A DNA stretch of 64,000 nt, taken from contig WTXI01000082.1 of assembly GCA_022376515.1 (NCBI GenBank), forward strand, positions 62,001-126,000, written 5' to 3'. The translations under genes were made by a program, and so were the position numbers. Positions 44,935 through 56,899 of this stretch are shown here, piece by piece. Source of the DNA: Lactifluus volemus (Eukaryota; Basidiomycota; Agaricomycetes; Russulales; Russulaceae). Every line of letters starts with the position of its first letter. Position 1 is the first letter of the stretch. Below the pieces are notes generated by a model that did no database searches, had not been told where the DNA came from, and saw only the letters and a list, made by a program, of their open reading frames with translations.

Positions 44935-45070
44935 ATTTTTTCGCAACTTGTCAACTTGTCAGCTTGTTGAGCTTGTCGAGTCTTGTCAGCTTGTTGACAA
45001 GCAAGAAAAGCCCTAACAAGCCCTGACAAGCTCGAAAAGTCGGCAAGAAAATTGCGATCTTGCTGATGTA
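44935..45070. repeat. Right subterminal and terminal repeats of the Plavaka element
   Basis: CTTGTCA/TGACAAG and GCTTGT motifs in both orientations, then the terminal repeat ending CTTGCTGATGTA at 45070. Mirrors the left end at 37055. Confidence 0.75.
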
Positions 45071-48000
45071 ACCAACGCCGGTGCGATCACAGGAACTTTC
45101 TCCAAACAAAAATGCCTCAAGCCAACGTAATTAACGGGGTTTAGATGGCCCTCGTCACACCCTACTAGTAGTTTAGATTCGAGTCCGACTACTGTACTTC
45201 ATCAATTCCAGGCTTGATTAGTTAGTGGAAACTTTCAAAATTAAGAGCGTTTGTCGTGCTTGAAAAGCATGGGGCCAGCACAATTCGCACAGGAAAGTTA
45301 GTAGGAATAAGTAAGATAGAAAGATCTGTATCGAAAGGCGTCCACCCTCTACTAGTACAGCAAGTGATCGGGGCCAGTGATCGTGGAATCTCTTGTTCAG
45401 GTTTACGCCGGCCCTCGCCGGATCTTGCTTGCCCCGGGCCTATCTTGCGGCTCGGGCCCGAGTTCAGCAGGTCTCAGCGGAAAGGGAGTGCAAGCACCAC
45501 TATCAAGCATGTCTCAGAGAAGCGACTGGAAATTAAGTGCTTCGAGTTGATGATATTATAATTAGCAAACGCGTACTCAGGGCTTCTGTGCGTTGCGGAA
45601 GTGACCCAGGCTCTGCTCCGAGTCGGATCCTAGCAGGCTATCAAGATGAACAGCCACTTAACAAACAAATTTGAACAGATGTCCCCGGCTATCGGACTTA
45701 AATCTCCAGTATTTATGTTACCCTGTTACCAATAATGATAGCCCTATTCACTTATGATTGATTGCATCATGCCTTGACCTCGTTTCAAAAGCAACAACCT
45801 AACCCGGCCCGTTTTCGCGGCTGCCGCATGCTTCCCACGTGCTGCATCGCACGTTTGATTTACTCAAGTGCTCCACGTTCCTCGAAATCCATCTAGGCAC
45901 TGCTTTCGAAGTTTTTCGGGCATTTCTACACAAGACTAGCCTTCTTTATCGTGGTTCTGGAGTCTGGACAGTGATTAAGGTCCAAACATGAACAGTGCCT
46001 TATTACTTAACTTTAGCCGCCGGCCCACACTCGCATCCACTTCCGCACGTCTATATCATTCTCTCCTCATGTCTGCACGCTGTGCTCTGTACATGAGGAA
46101 AAAACGCGTCTTTATGAAAACTCCACCGGATTCTAGTAGAACCTCGTACTGCACATCGGGACACTGACCTCTCTCTTTTTCATTCATCGAAAATGTACTC
46201 CTCGGACACCCTCTGTGCAGTGTCCACTGGCACTTTCAGAGCATTGAATCGCTTCTATACTTCCAGCCATTCTTGGCTCCTCACTACAAAGTTAGTACAG
46301 AGACGGACCACGGGACCCTGATTTCCTTTCTTGTCTGTGCATGTTGTGTGCATCGGTCGGACCTATTGTACAGGATGGCTTATCAAAGCTCCACTCCTAC
46401 GCACCGTATGGAACCTCCGCTATTATCGGCCTCGGTTCCATCACACTGGCACCTTTTTTCAGAACGACGTGAGGAGTCACGCCATTGCAATTCAAGCTCC
46501 ACTATGTAAACGCCTAGGCTTGCCGAGAGTAAGCTCCGGGACACACTCCCTGTTGATTGTTCCAGTTATAGACACCGCGTAGTAGACAATCTGGCCCATG
46601 AGGTATGATTAAATGGCTGGGTGGTGCCACAGTAAACAACCGCAAGCCGGCGGTCGTAACGAATGATCACAGGACGCACGGATGACACCACGAGTGTCAA
46701 AAAATATCCTTCCCTCCTACTACACCAGCGCGGTATGTGTGCCACCTGGGCCCTGTGAGATATTCCGTCATCTCCGCTTAGTAATGCCGCATGCAGACGT
46801 TTGTAGCCATCTTCATGCTAAGTCTTATGAACAGCAGAGCAAACAAACGGAATGCTATGCCTTGCTTCTCTGTATAAATGAAATGTATGTGGAGATCTAG
46901 AACGACGAAGAAAGACATCTCTCCTCATTGCGTTATGGTAATGACGGGAAATGAATAGGCGCTCGGCGGCGGGCACATAGGTATATTCCAACTTTGAAAC
47001 ACCGTTAGTGTAGCACTGCCCTTTCCTGTCCTTTCATTGATCAGGCCGGAATTGCGGCTGCCTATTACTTCTGTCTATTTTGACCCTGAATTAATTATGT
47101 CGGGAGCACGTGATCGTTTCGATGTCGAGCTGCTGCGTTATAGCATATGGTGTACTAGCCTAGCCCAGGGAGCCTGAGAACAGCACAAATAATGTCGTTT
47201 AACCACAGTTGTTCTGGGTTGTGTTGAGAAAGAACTAGGATTGGCACGTAATGAGCTGGAACACGTGGAGCGACTCGGATTCGGAAGGGTTCCTGAATTT
47301 CTTGAAACGAGTCTAGAGTCATGTATAGAGACGAACACCAATAAAACGTCTGCTTATTGCGAGTTCGAGTGATGTGCGCGTCATTTATCCTGTATAAGGA
47401 CGACAATTTAGTCTATCTCTTGTAAGTCCGAGTCTGAGAACTGAGAACATATCTTTTTTTACTTAATAATAGTATCCGCGATTCCGCAGGTGCTTCTTTG
47501 CACCCGAGGTGACGAAGAAAGGTACCGTCCTAGGAGTGTAGCTAGCTAAGTGAGTGTGAGAAGTTTCAGCAATCTGTATGCAAGAATTTGTACTGCAGCA
47601 CGCTTTCATATTGACGACGATCCCACTCACTGTCTCCACCGTAGCACTGACAGGCTTTCAATTTAGATCGATCAGATTGCGCGATTTCAACATTGTGAAG
47701 CCCTCCAAGAGATCTCCATCGCCACTTGTCAGAGGGAAGTTGCCAACGTGGCGATGAGGCTCAGGCTGATGAGCGCTTGTAAACAACATGAGGGATAGAA
47801 ATAACGACTTTGACAACGGAGCAGCAGCGACGTGAGCGCGGCACTGTATCGGAGTTGAGAGGGATGAATAATCGGTGAATGACCGTGAATGACCGTGAGA
47901 TGGTGTCGTTGACGTTGTTATAAGCCGTGAACGTCACGTGATCTCTGTCCAATCTCTGAAAGCGACATCGGTCGGATATACGCAGTATATACGCCAAGGA

Positions 48001-48189
48001 AAAAAAATGTCACTGCGGTGTGGAGTGGACTCGTCCAGGAATGAAGACTGACCTCATAAATCGACACTCCGATGACTTCACCACTGACGCCCGGAATAAA
48101 ATCAAACGCCTGCGGTCGTGATGCGGTACAATTTTCTGGAATTATTTACTCTTTACCGCGATATGGAGGTAACGTCCGCATTACCACCT
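45071..48189. other. Region without a recognised gene
   Basis: Three kilobases of unique, moderately AT-rich sequence. Open stretches (for example 45256-45561 plus and 46273-46509 plus) have no family resemblance. No RNA gene, terminal repeats or conserved exon blocks found. Confidence 0.45.
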
Positions 48190-51100
48190 CCTTTTGAAAA
48201 AAAGGTCACATTATGAAAGTTTTTAGTCGGCAGAGTGAACAAGGAGAAAAATAATTTAAAATAAAGTAAAGCCCAACACATGGACATTCCGAGTCAATCC
48301 AGCCAGTTCATCTACTGAGTAGGCTGCATCATGTACATTACACGAGGTTCAATGGCTTATCTACTTCCTCTTTAAGACCGAGCTCAATGGGGAAAGCGGT
48401 AACATTAATCGCGACTTTGGTGACACCCATCTGATTGCGGTCACGCGATTCCCAGCCCTCGGGGAGACGTTCCTCGGTCAAGAAGGTGAATAGGTCGGGC
48501 ACAACCCCACCAAAAACGTGCAACAATTGTGCAGCGCTGTCATGATAACGATGAGGTGGAAAAAGAGAAGAAATTAGGAGACGAACTTTGCTGAGTTAAT
48601 TATCTTGTGTTTGAGGTCTATCGAGTATTGCCCATTATCTCTCCTGCATTCACGACGACGCGCATCAAGACGCCTGGCAAAATCCCTTGGGGTCAATGCG
48701 CGATCCATATCAAAGTCGGCCAACGCTTTCGCGGCCTGCCGTGCGACGCCGAAATAGGGCGACTCGATCGGGGGCAGAGGCAGGTCCAATGGTGTCGCGT
48801 GGATCCGGGGTGGTCTGCCAGTGGCGCACTTGAGCAACGAGGCTATCAACTGACCATCCGGCATACTCTGGTCAGGTCGGAGGTGCGAGTCAGGTCCTGT
48901 GTTGTTCCATAAGGAGGATTTTAAGTGAGGGGAGAGGCGGAGTTGGTCAGGAGAGCTAGGATTCTATGAACAACATACGGGTGAAAGAGGCATCATGCTC
49001 AATGCCGTCATGTACATCGGCGTCTGAGAGGTTGAAGGTCCCATTCAAGTAAGAGCGGCCTAAGGCGTGAGACAAGCCGCGCGACATGACGAGGGCGGCC
49101 GTAGGAGAAAAGTTGAAAGTTGTGCGGGCCTTCGCAGCCACCTCGCGGAAGGAGATGTTGCGTCCGTCTCGTGCGATGATGCCTAGAGCATGTGAGACAT
49201 ATCTTTCCCAAAAACTTGGGCGAAAGGTGACGAACCGTGATTGGCCATCGAGTTTAACCCGGGACATGCACTGCGAATATCACCGGGTTTCGGAGGGATA
49301 TATTCTGGCCAGATGCCACCTTCTCCTGGGTGTCCCTTTGGCGTCACCCTACCGACCTTGCGCTTGAATGTGAGCACATTAATGAGTGTGAGGGAAATGT
49401 CCCAGAAGAAGACGAAGACGGTGAAGCAGAACTCAAAGATTGACGCGGTGATTTCGCGTCCAATGCGACGGAGAGCTGTGATGAGTGCCATTGAGATGGG
49501 TCCCAGGATTCAGTGACCCCAGCAGAGTTTATACCGAATGCTCTGATATATCCTGTTTCAAAGAACTGCACCGCATGATATACCGAATTGAGAGTTCGGG
49601 CTGCTCTCCGTCACCGAGAATGATGACATCGTTGCGGCCGTTTCAATGCGATACCAATCATGATGGTCCGAAAGTCTTGGGACGTCCACGCTTAGACGAC
49701 GATCATGATACGCGAAACCATGAATCACGAGATCAGCCTATATCCACACAAGTAGGGTAAGCCTAGCTGAATTTGACGCATGGCATCGGGAGAGCACAGT
49801 TGAGTATGCAGGAGAAACAAGAAGGGCCCGGGTAAGTATTATGGGCTCGGAAGGCCAAAATGTGGGTACCAGTGAGGATGAAACGAGGCAAACGCTCGCA
49901 CTTGCGCTTTAAGAGGCTATCCGTTACGACTACACTGGCAGCCCAGGGCTTCTCTTCCTGAGCGGCATTATTTACCCCTCTTGAGACAGACCGGTACAGT
50001 ACTGTAAGGTGGACCTTACACAAACCCTCGAATCCAGCAAGTTGAACTTTCGACCTCAAAAAAAAATTTCATCTCCGGGCCCTGCCCTAAACACCGCCTG
50101 ATTGGGGCGTCTCGAATCCATCAAACCCGACATCGCGCCATCTCGCAAAACCATCATCGCCCCGATCACCGACTCCGACACGTCCTCAATGGAAGATATA
50201 AATTGGCAGCACTCATTGAACGATTTTTTCGTCACTGGCGTGCCACGCGTGCGGGCCTCCTACAATCCTTGGCAGTGCTTACCTGTAGTCTACTTGCATC
50301 TTTAGCCCTCTTTTCCAGATATTTCTACTATACCGGTGCTATGAGACGACTCTTATCAGCGCCCTCTTTTCTATGGACTATCGAGTGACGTCGTGCGCGA
50401 GCCACGAGGCCAAGCCATTGGGAGCATTGCCAATGCAGCGCCTCCTCGGCTGAAGCCCCACATCCCTCTCCTTTCATTTATCTCTCGCGTTTTACACTAC
50501 TTTGGACATCCTAGGGGGCAGTGCTTCAAGCATTGCCTTCACAGGCTTATCCCTTTTCGTTTGGGCTCTGAATTACCTACTTAGTCTCACAGAAACAAAT
50601 AAAGGCCTTGCCCACTGGCCTAGAAGGGCGTCCAATATATTTCTTTCGATTTAGATCACCTTGCTTCGTACTCGAAAAACTAAGAACCCCTCTCGTTCTC
50701 GTCTCGTCTTGCCTTTGTTTTGCACCTATCGTCTCTCACTTCACTCGTTACAGCTCCAGATCCAATCTGCGCTATCAACAACTCTACGCGCCCACCTCGC
50801 GTTACTTCTCGAATCGACAACGTGCCGCGAGAGTCTTTAACGTTCCCCCGCGCGTCCCTCCTAGCCTTATCGACTCACCCTAACTTCCCCCGAACTCGCC
50901 CGTGCTTTCTGGAGTACCAATACTACGGGAATCAGAATTTGCCGTGATGCTGGTACTAGTAACTGGACCTGGACTCATAACCCTCAAGTTCACCACCCAT
51001 TCCAATTGCCTCTAAGAGCTTATCTCTCTTCCAAAATCTATACGTCGTGACGAACAAAGCACGAAAGAAGGACGGTAGCTATCCTGTTCTTCTCGCGCTT

Positions 51101-52390
51101 CCTGCGGTGGCAGACTACATGCCCTCGGCCGAACGAAGCTTCTGGTGGATTTCTCATCGATTCCCATCACGGGCATTTCCCAAAGACTTCTTGGCTGAAC
51201 CATCGCTTGATTATCTCAAAATAAAAGTCGCTCGGAGGAATAGAGACACTGCTCGAAACCAAACCATGCCATGCCTGTGCCTAAGGACAGGCACGTGTGC
51301 TAATCGCTTCACTCAATTGTGAGCCGAGATTAGGGCCATTCGAAGATCTCGACCCATCACATACCAAGAGCGCGGAGAAGCGAAGACCAGCCATCTAGGG
51401 TCGCTGGGCTTGGGATACGCAAATGGTGCTAGTGAGTGACAAGCGGAAGGAAGCATCATGATGTATGACCGCGTCGCCCATGTCCCCTCCCATCAACGTG
51501 AGGAAGCTATGAATACTACGGCCTGAGTTATTGCCACTAGTGACATCATCGCCAAATCACGAGGCACTAGTCCGGTTTACTGTAGCCAGTAGGGTTGAGG
51601 AGGCCCGCGGCAATTTAACAGTCATTTGAACAGAGTAACAACGCTGGCGAATACAGGGCCCGCACAGCTGGTACATGATCTAGATGGAGTAGCTAAGGCA
51701 GCGATCTCGACCAGCGATGTCCGTGGGCGTTGCTGAGTCCCAATAAAGCCTCCGAGTCATGCAGATGCTTCTGAATCGCCAGAATTATTCCGACGAGGCG
51801 CTGGACCGCTCAACTAGAACAGGGGAGATACCCACTGGTAACCTCGGGTCCAAAGTTCTCCGTCACGGTGGCGCAGCGGAGATCATGCTAAACCTAGTAT
51901 TAAGGTAAGACAGACAGCTAAAGCAGTGACAGAAAGGCAGCTCTTACTAGAGGAAGCCTGCGGTCTGAATGCGGCATTATGGCACACTCGTAGGATTGTG
52001 AGCGGGTCCAGGCCATTGCCACCGGAGGCTAAAATAATCGACGCAAGTCCTGTGTCGCTGATATTAAGCTGAGCATGAGATGATTCATTAAACACCCGAA
52101 TAAGATGAGATTCAGTTGCCGGACCCTATCATCTCCTATTCTTTCCCGTTGAAACTCGCTGAAATGAGACACATTGCACTGTATTTGCACGCAATTTTGC
52201 AGCCAACCTTTCAATTCCAGTCAAGGAAATTTTTTTTTCTGTGCTCAAATGGATCTCGTTTCTGCATGAATTCAATTGATAACTGATCGATGCCAGCGAG
52301 AAGTGTGTCGGCACGAACTACTCGTTGACGCATCCTTTTGCTCCTCCCTTGCAGACTTAATAGATACATTACAGTATAGGCCTATTTCAC
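48190..52390. repeat. Peroxygenase-bearing duplication, unit 1
   Basis: Direct duplicate of 52800-56760. The peroxidase gene and flanks (48190-49950) match 52800-54770. The 50930-52390 part (TTCACCACCCA, CGCTGGCGAATACAGGGCCC, CCAGCGATGTCCGTGGGCG) matches 55290-56760. About 870 bp (50060-50930) occurs only here. Where unit 2 has a tRNA-like sequence this unit keeps only its last bases, CAATTCCAGTC, after GCAGCCAACCTTT near 52.2 kb. Apart from the gene at 48338-49491 I see nothing coding. Confidence 0.75.
48338..49491 (-). CDS. Heme-thiolate peroxidase / peroxygenase-like protein 1
   Basis: Exons 49236-49491, 48979-49182, 48587-48896 and 48338-48536 encode 322 residues; the introns are 53, 82 and 50 bp. 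Family: chloroperoxidase/unspecific peroxygenase (Peroxidase_2), which uses H2O2 and a Cys-ligated heme to oxidise organic substrates. The proximal ligand motif is ACPGLNSMANHG with Cys at about residue 76; the family norm is P-C-P. Next come RDGRNISFREVA, FNLSDADVHDGIEHDASF with the EHD metal/active-site triad, RRRECRRDNGQYSID with the probable acid-base Glu, and LLHVFGGVVPDLFTFLTEER. The N-terminus (residues 16-42, EFCFTVFVFFWDISLTLINV) is strongly hydrophobic and would anchor or target the protein to membranes. Frame and splice sites are intact. Confidence 0.88.
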
Positions 52391-52951
52391 TTGGACACCT
52401 TTTATGATTTCTCAAGTAGTGTGGGGGCGGTACAATGGGCAATTTTCATTGCACCAACTGCCAGTGCCAGTGCCAGCGGCCCAGGCACCCTGCTCATCAC
52501 AATGCCTGCCTTGACAGCTGCATCAATAAATGAAGGCTATGACCAAGATCGCAAGCTAAAACAGTCCTTCCCTCAGGATTCCACAGCCTCCATATCACAA
52601 AAATTCCTACTTATGTCGACAATTCGACGCAGTTAGGAACCTTCTTTGAACTGGAGTTATGGACCCCTCAGGGAAAGCGTGCCGTCAGCTACTGCCGACC
52701 ACAGTCAGAGGCCAAACCAAGTTGATATTTCATACGATGTTGTCAAAGATGTCTGCAGCACTAGTATGTCAACGAGGATGTCCAGGTTGAGGACTTCAGT
52801 GGAAAAAAATAAATCGCATTATGAAGGTCTTTAGTCGTCAGAGTGAACAAGAAGAAAAATAACTTTAAGTGAGAACCGACACATGGATGTTCCGAGTCAG
52901 TCCCGCCAGTTCAGGAGTTCATCGTTCATCTAGTGAGTGGGCTGCTGTACA

Positions 52952-54129
52952 TCACATAAGATTTAATGGCTGATCGACTTCTTCTTTAACACCGAACTCA
53001 ATGCGTAAACTGACACGGGTGAACGAGAACATGGTGAGACCCATCCGATCGCGGGCACGCGATTCCCAACCATCGGGGAGACGTTCCTCTACCAAGAAGG
53101 TGTATAGGTCGGGTACACACCCACCAAAGACAGTCAACATTGTTGACCCACTGCCCACCAAAAAGAGATGACGATGAGGTGGGAAAAGAGAAGAAATTAG
53201 GAGACGAACTTGGCTGAGCCAAATATCTTGTGTCTGAAGTCTAGCGAGTACTGCCCATTATCGCGCCTGGATTCAGGACGACGCACACCAAGACGCCGGG
53301 AGAGATCGGTTGCGGTCAAGGTGCGATTCATATCGAAGTCGGCCAAAGCTTTCGCGACGTGCACTGCGACGTCGAAATAGGGCGAGTCGCTCGAGGGAAG
53401 AGGCGAATATGATGCTGTCGCCTGGATCCGGGGTGGCGGGCCAGTGGCACACTTGAGCAATGAGGCTACCAACTGACCGTCCGGCGGACCCTGATCGTTT
53501 TGCAGGTACGTGTCACGTCCTACATCGTAGTACCATAACGAGGATTTTAAGTGGGGGAGAGGCGGGGTTGGTCAGGAGAGCTAGGAATTGGAGGAGTTTT
53601 ATGGAAAACATACGGACGAGAGAGGCATCGTGCTCAATGCCGTTGTGTGCATCGACGTCTGAGAGGTCGAAGCGCCCACTGTTGTAAGAGCGGTTCAAGA
53701 TGTGCGCCGCGTAGCGAGGCACGTAGATGCAGAACGTAGGAGAAATGTTGAAAGTTTCGCCGACCTTTCTAGATAGGTCTCGGAAGGAGATGTTGCGTCC
53801 GTCTCGTGAGATGATACCTAGAGCACGTGAGACACAACTCTGCCAAAAACTTGGGCGAAAGGGGACGAACCGTGATTGGCCATCGCGTTTAGCGCGGGGC
53901 ATCCACAGCGGCTGTCACCGGGTTTCGGAGGGATATATTCTGGCCAGATGCCACCTTCTCCTGGGTGTCCCTTTGGCGTCACCCTACCGACCGTGCGCTT
54001 GAAAGTGAGCACATTAATGAGTGTGAGGGAAATGTCCCAGGAGAAGAGGTAGACGAGGAAGCAGAACTCAAAGATTGACGCGGTGATTTCGCGTCCAATG
54101 CGACGGAGAGTTGTGATGATGAGTACCAT
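52952..54129 (-). CDS. Heme-thiolate peroxidase / peroxygenase-like protein 2
   Basis: Paralogue of 48338-49491 with the same four-exon structure: 53871-54129, 53614-53817, 53210-53519 and 52952-53150, giving 323 residues. Key residues are the heme ligand Cys77 in GCPALNAMANHG, RDGRNISFRDLS, the EHD motif (about 148-150) in DVDAHNGIEHDASLV, Glu at about 237 in RRPESRRDNGQYSLD, and SANGSTMLTVFGGCVPDLY. The hydrophobic N-terminal segment (about residues 17-43) is conserved with copy 1. Differences between the copies are concentrated around LCATG/Q-rich loop residues 155-200, which include substrate-channel positions in this family. Either copy could be active; the shared flanks suggest initially similar regulation. 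Confidence 0.88.
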
Positions 54130-56511
54130 TGATGGGTCCCAGGATTCAGTGACCCCAGCAGAATTTATACCGAAGGCTCTGACATATCCTGTTTTTGAAG
54201 AACTGCACCGCATGATATACCAAATTGAGACAAGCTAGAGTTCGGGCTGCTCCCCGTCACCGAGAATACCGACGTCGTTGCCCGGGCTTGCCGCCGTTAC
54301 TTGTCTCGGAAATCATGATATCAAACCCGTGGTCCGAACGTCGCATCCACGCTTAGACGACGATATGCGAAGCCCGGGAAGCTTCAAGAACCACGAGATC
54401 GGCCTATACCCACACAAGTGGGGTAGCCTAGCTGAATTTGACTCGTGGCGTCTGGAAACACAGCTGAGGATGCAGGAACGCACAAGAAGGGCCCGGGTAA
54501 GTATTATGGGCTCCAAGGGCCAGCGGCGCAGCTGGGTGATCAAGAGGGGGTACCAGTGAGGATGAAGCAAGGCAAGCCCTCGCACTTACGCTTTAAGAGG
54601 GCATTCCGTTACGCTTCTACCATATGAGCTACATTTAGCACACGGCGTACATCACCGCTGACAGTTACATTCAATGAGATTCAATTTTTGACTTACGGAA
54701 ACGACATTCCCCCATGTGTCTGACACTGGCAGCCCAGGGCTTCTCTTCCTGAGCCGCATTATTTACCCCTCTTCAAGTTGAGGCGGACCGACTTTGAGAA
54801 TATAGTACTTGAAGAGGACCCCTTAGTCTTGAGATGCATCCAGACGGTATCAGTCTTCTCACTGGGTGAGATTAGGCCCAGAGCCTGGTAAGGTGACGTG
54901 GTGACGTCATGTCAAAAGAGATACAACTTCCTACCACGTGACGTTTACTCCCGCCGGTACACTTCCAGGATCTCGATACCGACCCTTCTCTATCTTCAGA
55001 CAGCATACTTTGGATATTTTGAGCTATCACAAATACTCCCCGCTTTACAGATGTCTCGCAAGGCTGCTCTAACGTACTGTTTGGGTATGCACTGGCCGCA
55101 AGCTATCCACTGTTGGATAGCACCGCATCAACCGGCTGACAACTGATGGGCCAGTACTACGGGAATATCTCAAAGTGGGAAGATGGGAACCAAAATTTCC
55201 GCAACGGTCCGTTCTTTTCAAACCCGAGCCCTCCGCAGTGATGGGATGAGCGACTCGAATTTGCCCTGATGCTGGGTTTGAGCTCTCCCGAGACAGAGTA
55301 CTAGTAACTGGACCTGGACCCATAGCTCTCGAGTTCACCACCCACCCCAATTGCCTCTAAGGGCTTATCTCTCTTCCAAAATCGATACGTCATGTGTAAT
55401 GATGAACAAAGCACGGAAGAAGGGCGGCAGCTATCCTGTTCTTCTCGCGCTTCCTGCGGTCGCAGTGTACTACATGCCCTCGGCCGAATGAAGCTTCTAG
55501 TGGATTTCTCGTTGATTCCCATCACGGAAATTTGTTTTTCCCGACTTCTCGATTGAACCATAAATAAAAAAAAGTCCCTTAGGGACACTGCTCGAGTACG
55601 CAAGCACGTGCTAATCGCTTCACTCATTTGTGAGCCGAGATCAGGGGCATTTAAAGATCTCGACCCATCACATGCCAAGAGCGCCATCTAGGGTCGCAGG
55701 GCTTGGGATACGCAAATGGTGCTAGTGAGTGACAAGCGAAAGGAAGCATCATAATGTATGACCGCATCGCCCATGTCCCCTCCCATCAACGTGAGGAAGC
55801 TATGAATATTACGGCTTGAGTTATTGCCGCTAGTGACATCATCGCCAAATCACGAGGCACTAGTCCGGTATACTGTAGCTAGTAGGGTTGAGGAGGCCCG
55901 CGGCAATTCAACAGTCATTTGAACAGAGTAACAACGCTGGCGAATACAGGGCCCGCACAGCTGGTACATGATCTGGATGGAGTAGCAAAGGCAGCGATTT
56001 CGACCAGCGATGTCCGTGGGCGTTGCTGAACCAATAAAGCCTCCGATTCATGCTGATACTTCTGAATTCCCAGAGTTATTCCGACGAGGCGCTGGCCCAC
56101 TCATCTAGAACAGGGGAGATACCCACTGGCAACCTCGGGTTCAACGTTCTCCGTCACGGTGGCGCAGCGGAGATCATGCTGAGCCTGGTATTAAGGTAAG
56201 ACAGACAGCTAAAGCAGTGGCAGAAATGCAGTTTTCACTAGAGGCAGCCTGCGGTCTGAATGTGGCATTATGGCACACTCGTGGGATCGTGAGCGGGTCC
56301 AGGCCATCATGATCGCCACCGGAGGCGAAAGTAATCGACGCATGTCCTATGTGCCGTTGATATTTAGCTGAGCATGAGATGATTCATTAAACACCGTGAC
56401 GAATAAGATGAGATTCAGTTGCTGGACCCTATTATCTCCTATTCTTTCCCCATTGAAACTCGCTGAAATGAGACATATTGGACTGTATTTGCACGCAATT
56501 TTGCAGCCAAC

Positions 56512-56597
56512 CCTTTGGTAGCTCAACTGGAAGAGCATGGGACTATAACAACATCTGTGATATCCCAAGGTTGCTGGTTCAATTCCAGTCCGAAGGA
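56512..56597 (+). tRNA. Intron-containing tRNA-Tyr-like gene, anticodon AUA
   Basis: Acceptor stem CCTTTGG pairs with CCGAAGG, with A at position 73. The D arm is GCTCAACTGGAAGAGC and the anticodon stem TGGGA pairs with TCCCA. The loop is C-T-ATA-A followed by a 13-bp intron at the usual 37/38 position. The T arm is GCTGGTTCAATTCCAGT. The body and intron position are those of eukaryotic tRNA-Tyr, where the anticodon is GUA; here position 34 is A. It may be a pseudo-tRNA. Confidence 0.7.
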
Positions 56598-56817
56598 ATT
56601 CTTTTTTTCAGTGCCCAAATGGATCTCATTTGGCGTGAGTTCAATTGATAACTGATCGGTGCCAGTGAGAAATGTCAGCACAAACTACTCCGAGTCATTG
56701 ACACATCCTTTTGCTCTTCCCTTGCAGACTCAATAGATACGTTATAGTATGACCTACTGCCAGTGCCAGTGGCCCGGGCACCCTGCTCATCATACATACC
56801 ACTGTCTTGGCTGTCAA

Positions 56818-56899
56818 CCTTTGGTAGCTCAACTGGAAGAGCATGGGACTATAAAAAAAGAACATCCCAAGGTTGCTGGTTCAATTCCAGTCTGAAGGG
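56818..56899 (+). tRNA. Second tRNA-Tyr-like gene, anticodon AUA
   Basis: Same body as the 56512 copy with a shorter A-rich intron (AAAAAGAAC), C-to-T at position 67 (still pairing as G-U) and G at position 73. It also carries A at position 34. Short flanks are shared with the first copy, so it is a local duplicate. Confidence 0.6.

Larger units (their letters stand above)
37055..45070 (+). mobile_element. Plavaka-type DNA transposon, about 8 kb
   Basis: The left end TACATCAGGAAGATCACAC then TTTTCTTG is mirrored by the right end, reverse complement TACATCAGCAAGATCGCAA then TTTTCTTG. The match continues in part into GACTT..AGCTTGT. Both ends lead into dense CTTGT/ACAAG subterminal motifs. The dinucleotide AC flanks both ends and may be a 2-bp target duplication. 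Inside are a divergent accessory gene and a transposase of the Plavaka family, plus a piece of a cellular gene. Plavaka elements are common in Agaricomycetes and are considered relatives of CACTA-type transposons. Confidence 0.8.
52800..56760. repeat. Peroxygenase-bearing duplication, unit 2
   Basis: Second unit of the direct duplication, colinear with 48190-52390. About 600 bp (54640-55240) is private to this unit, and it keeps the tRNA-like gene at 56512. The divergence looks like point changes and small indels, so the event is not very recent. Confidence 0.75.

Noticed and set aside
47155..47997. Open frames at 47.1-48.0 kb as genes
   Set aside because: Short, without recognisable motifs, splice support or paralogues in the window.
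48338..54129. Secondary-metabolite gene cluster around the peroxidases
   Set aside because: No synthase, transporter or other biosynthetic gene lies nearby; the two genes are simply a segmental duplicate.
56512..56597. tRNA-Ile with UAU anticodon
   Set aside because: Placing UAU at positions 34-36 breaks the anticodon stem TGGGA/TCCCA.
56512..56899. tRNA-derived SINEs
   Set aside because: No A-rich or LINE-like tail follows, and the sequences stop at the acceptor stem; local duplication of a tRNA gene fits better.
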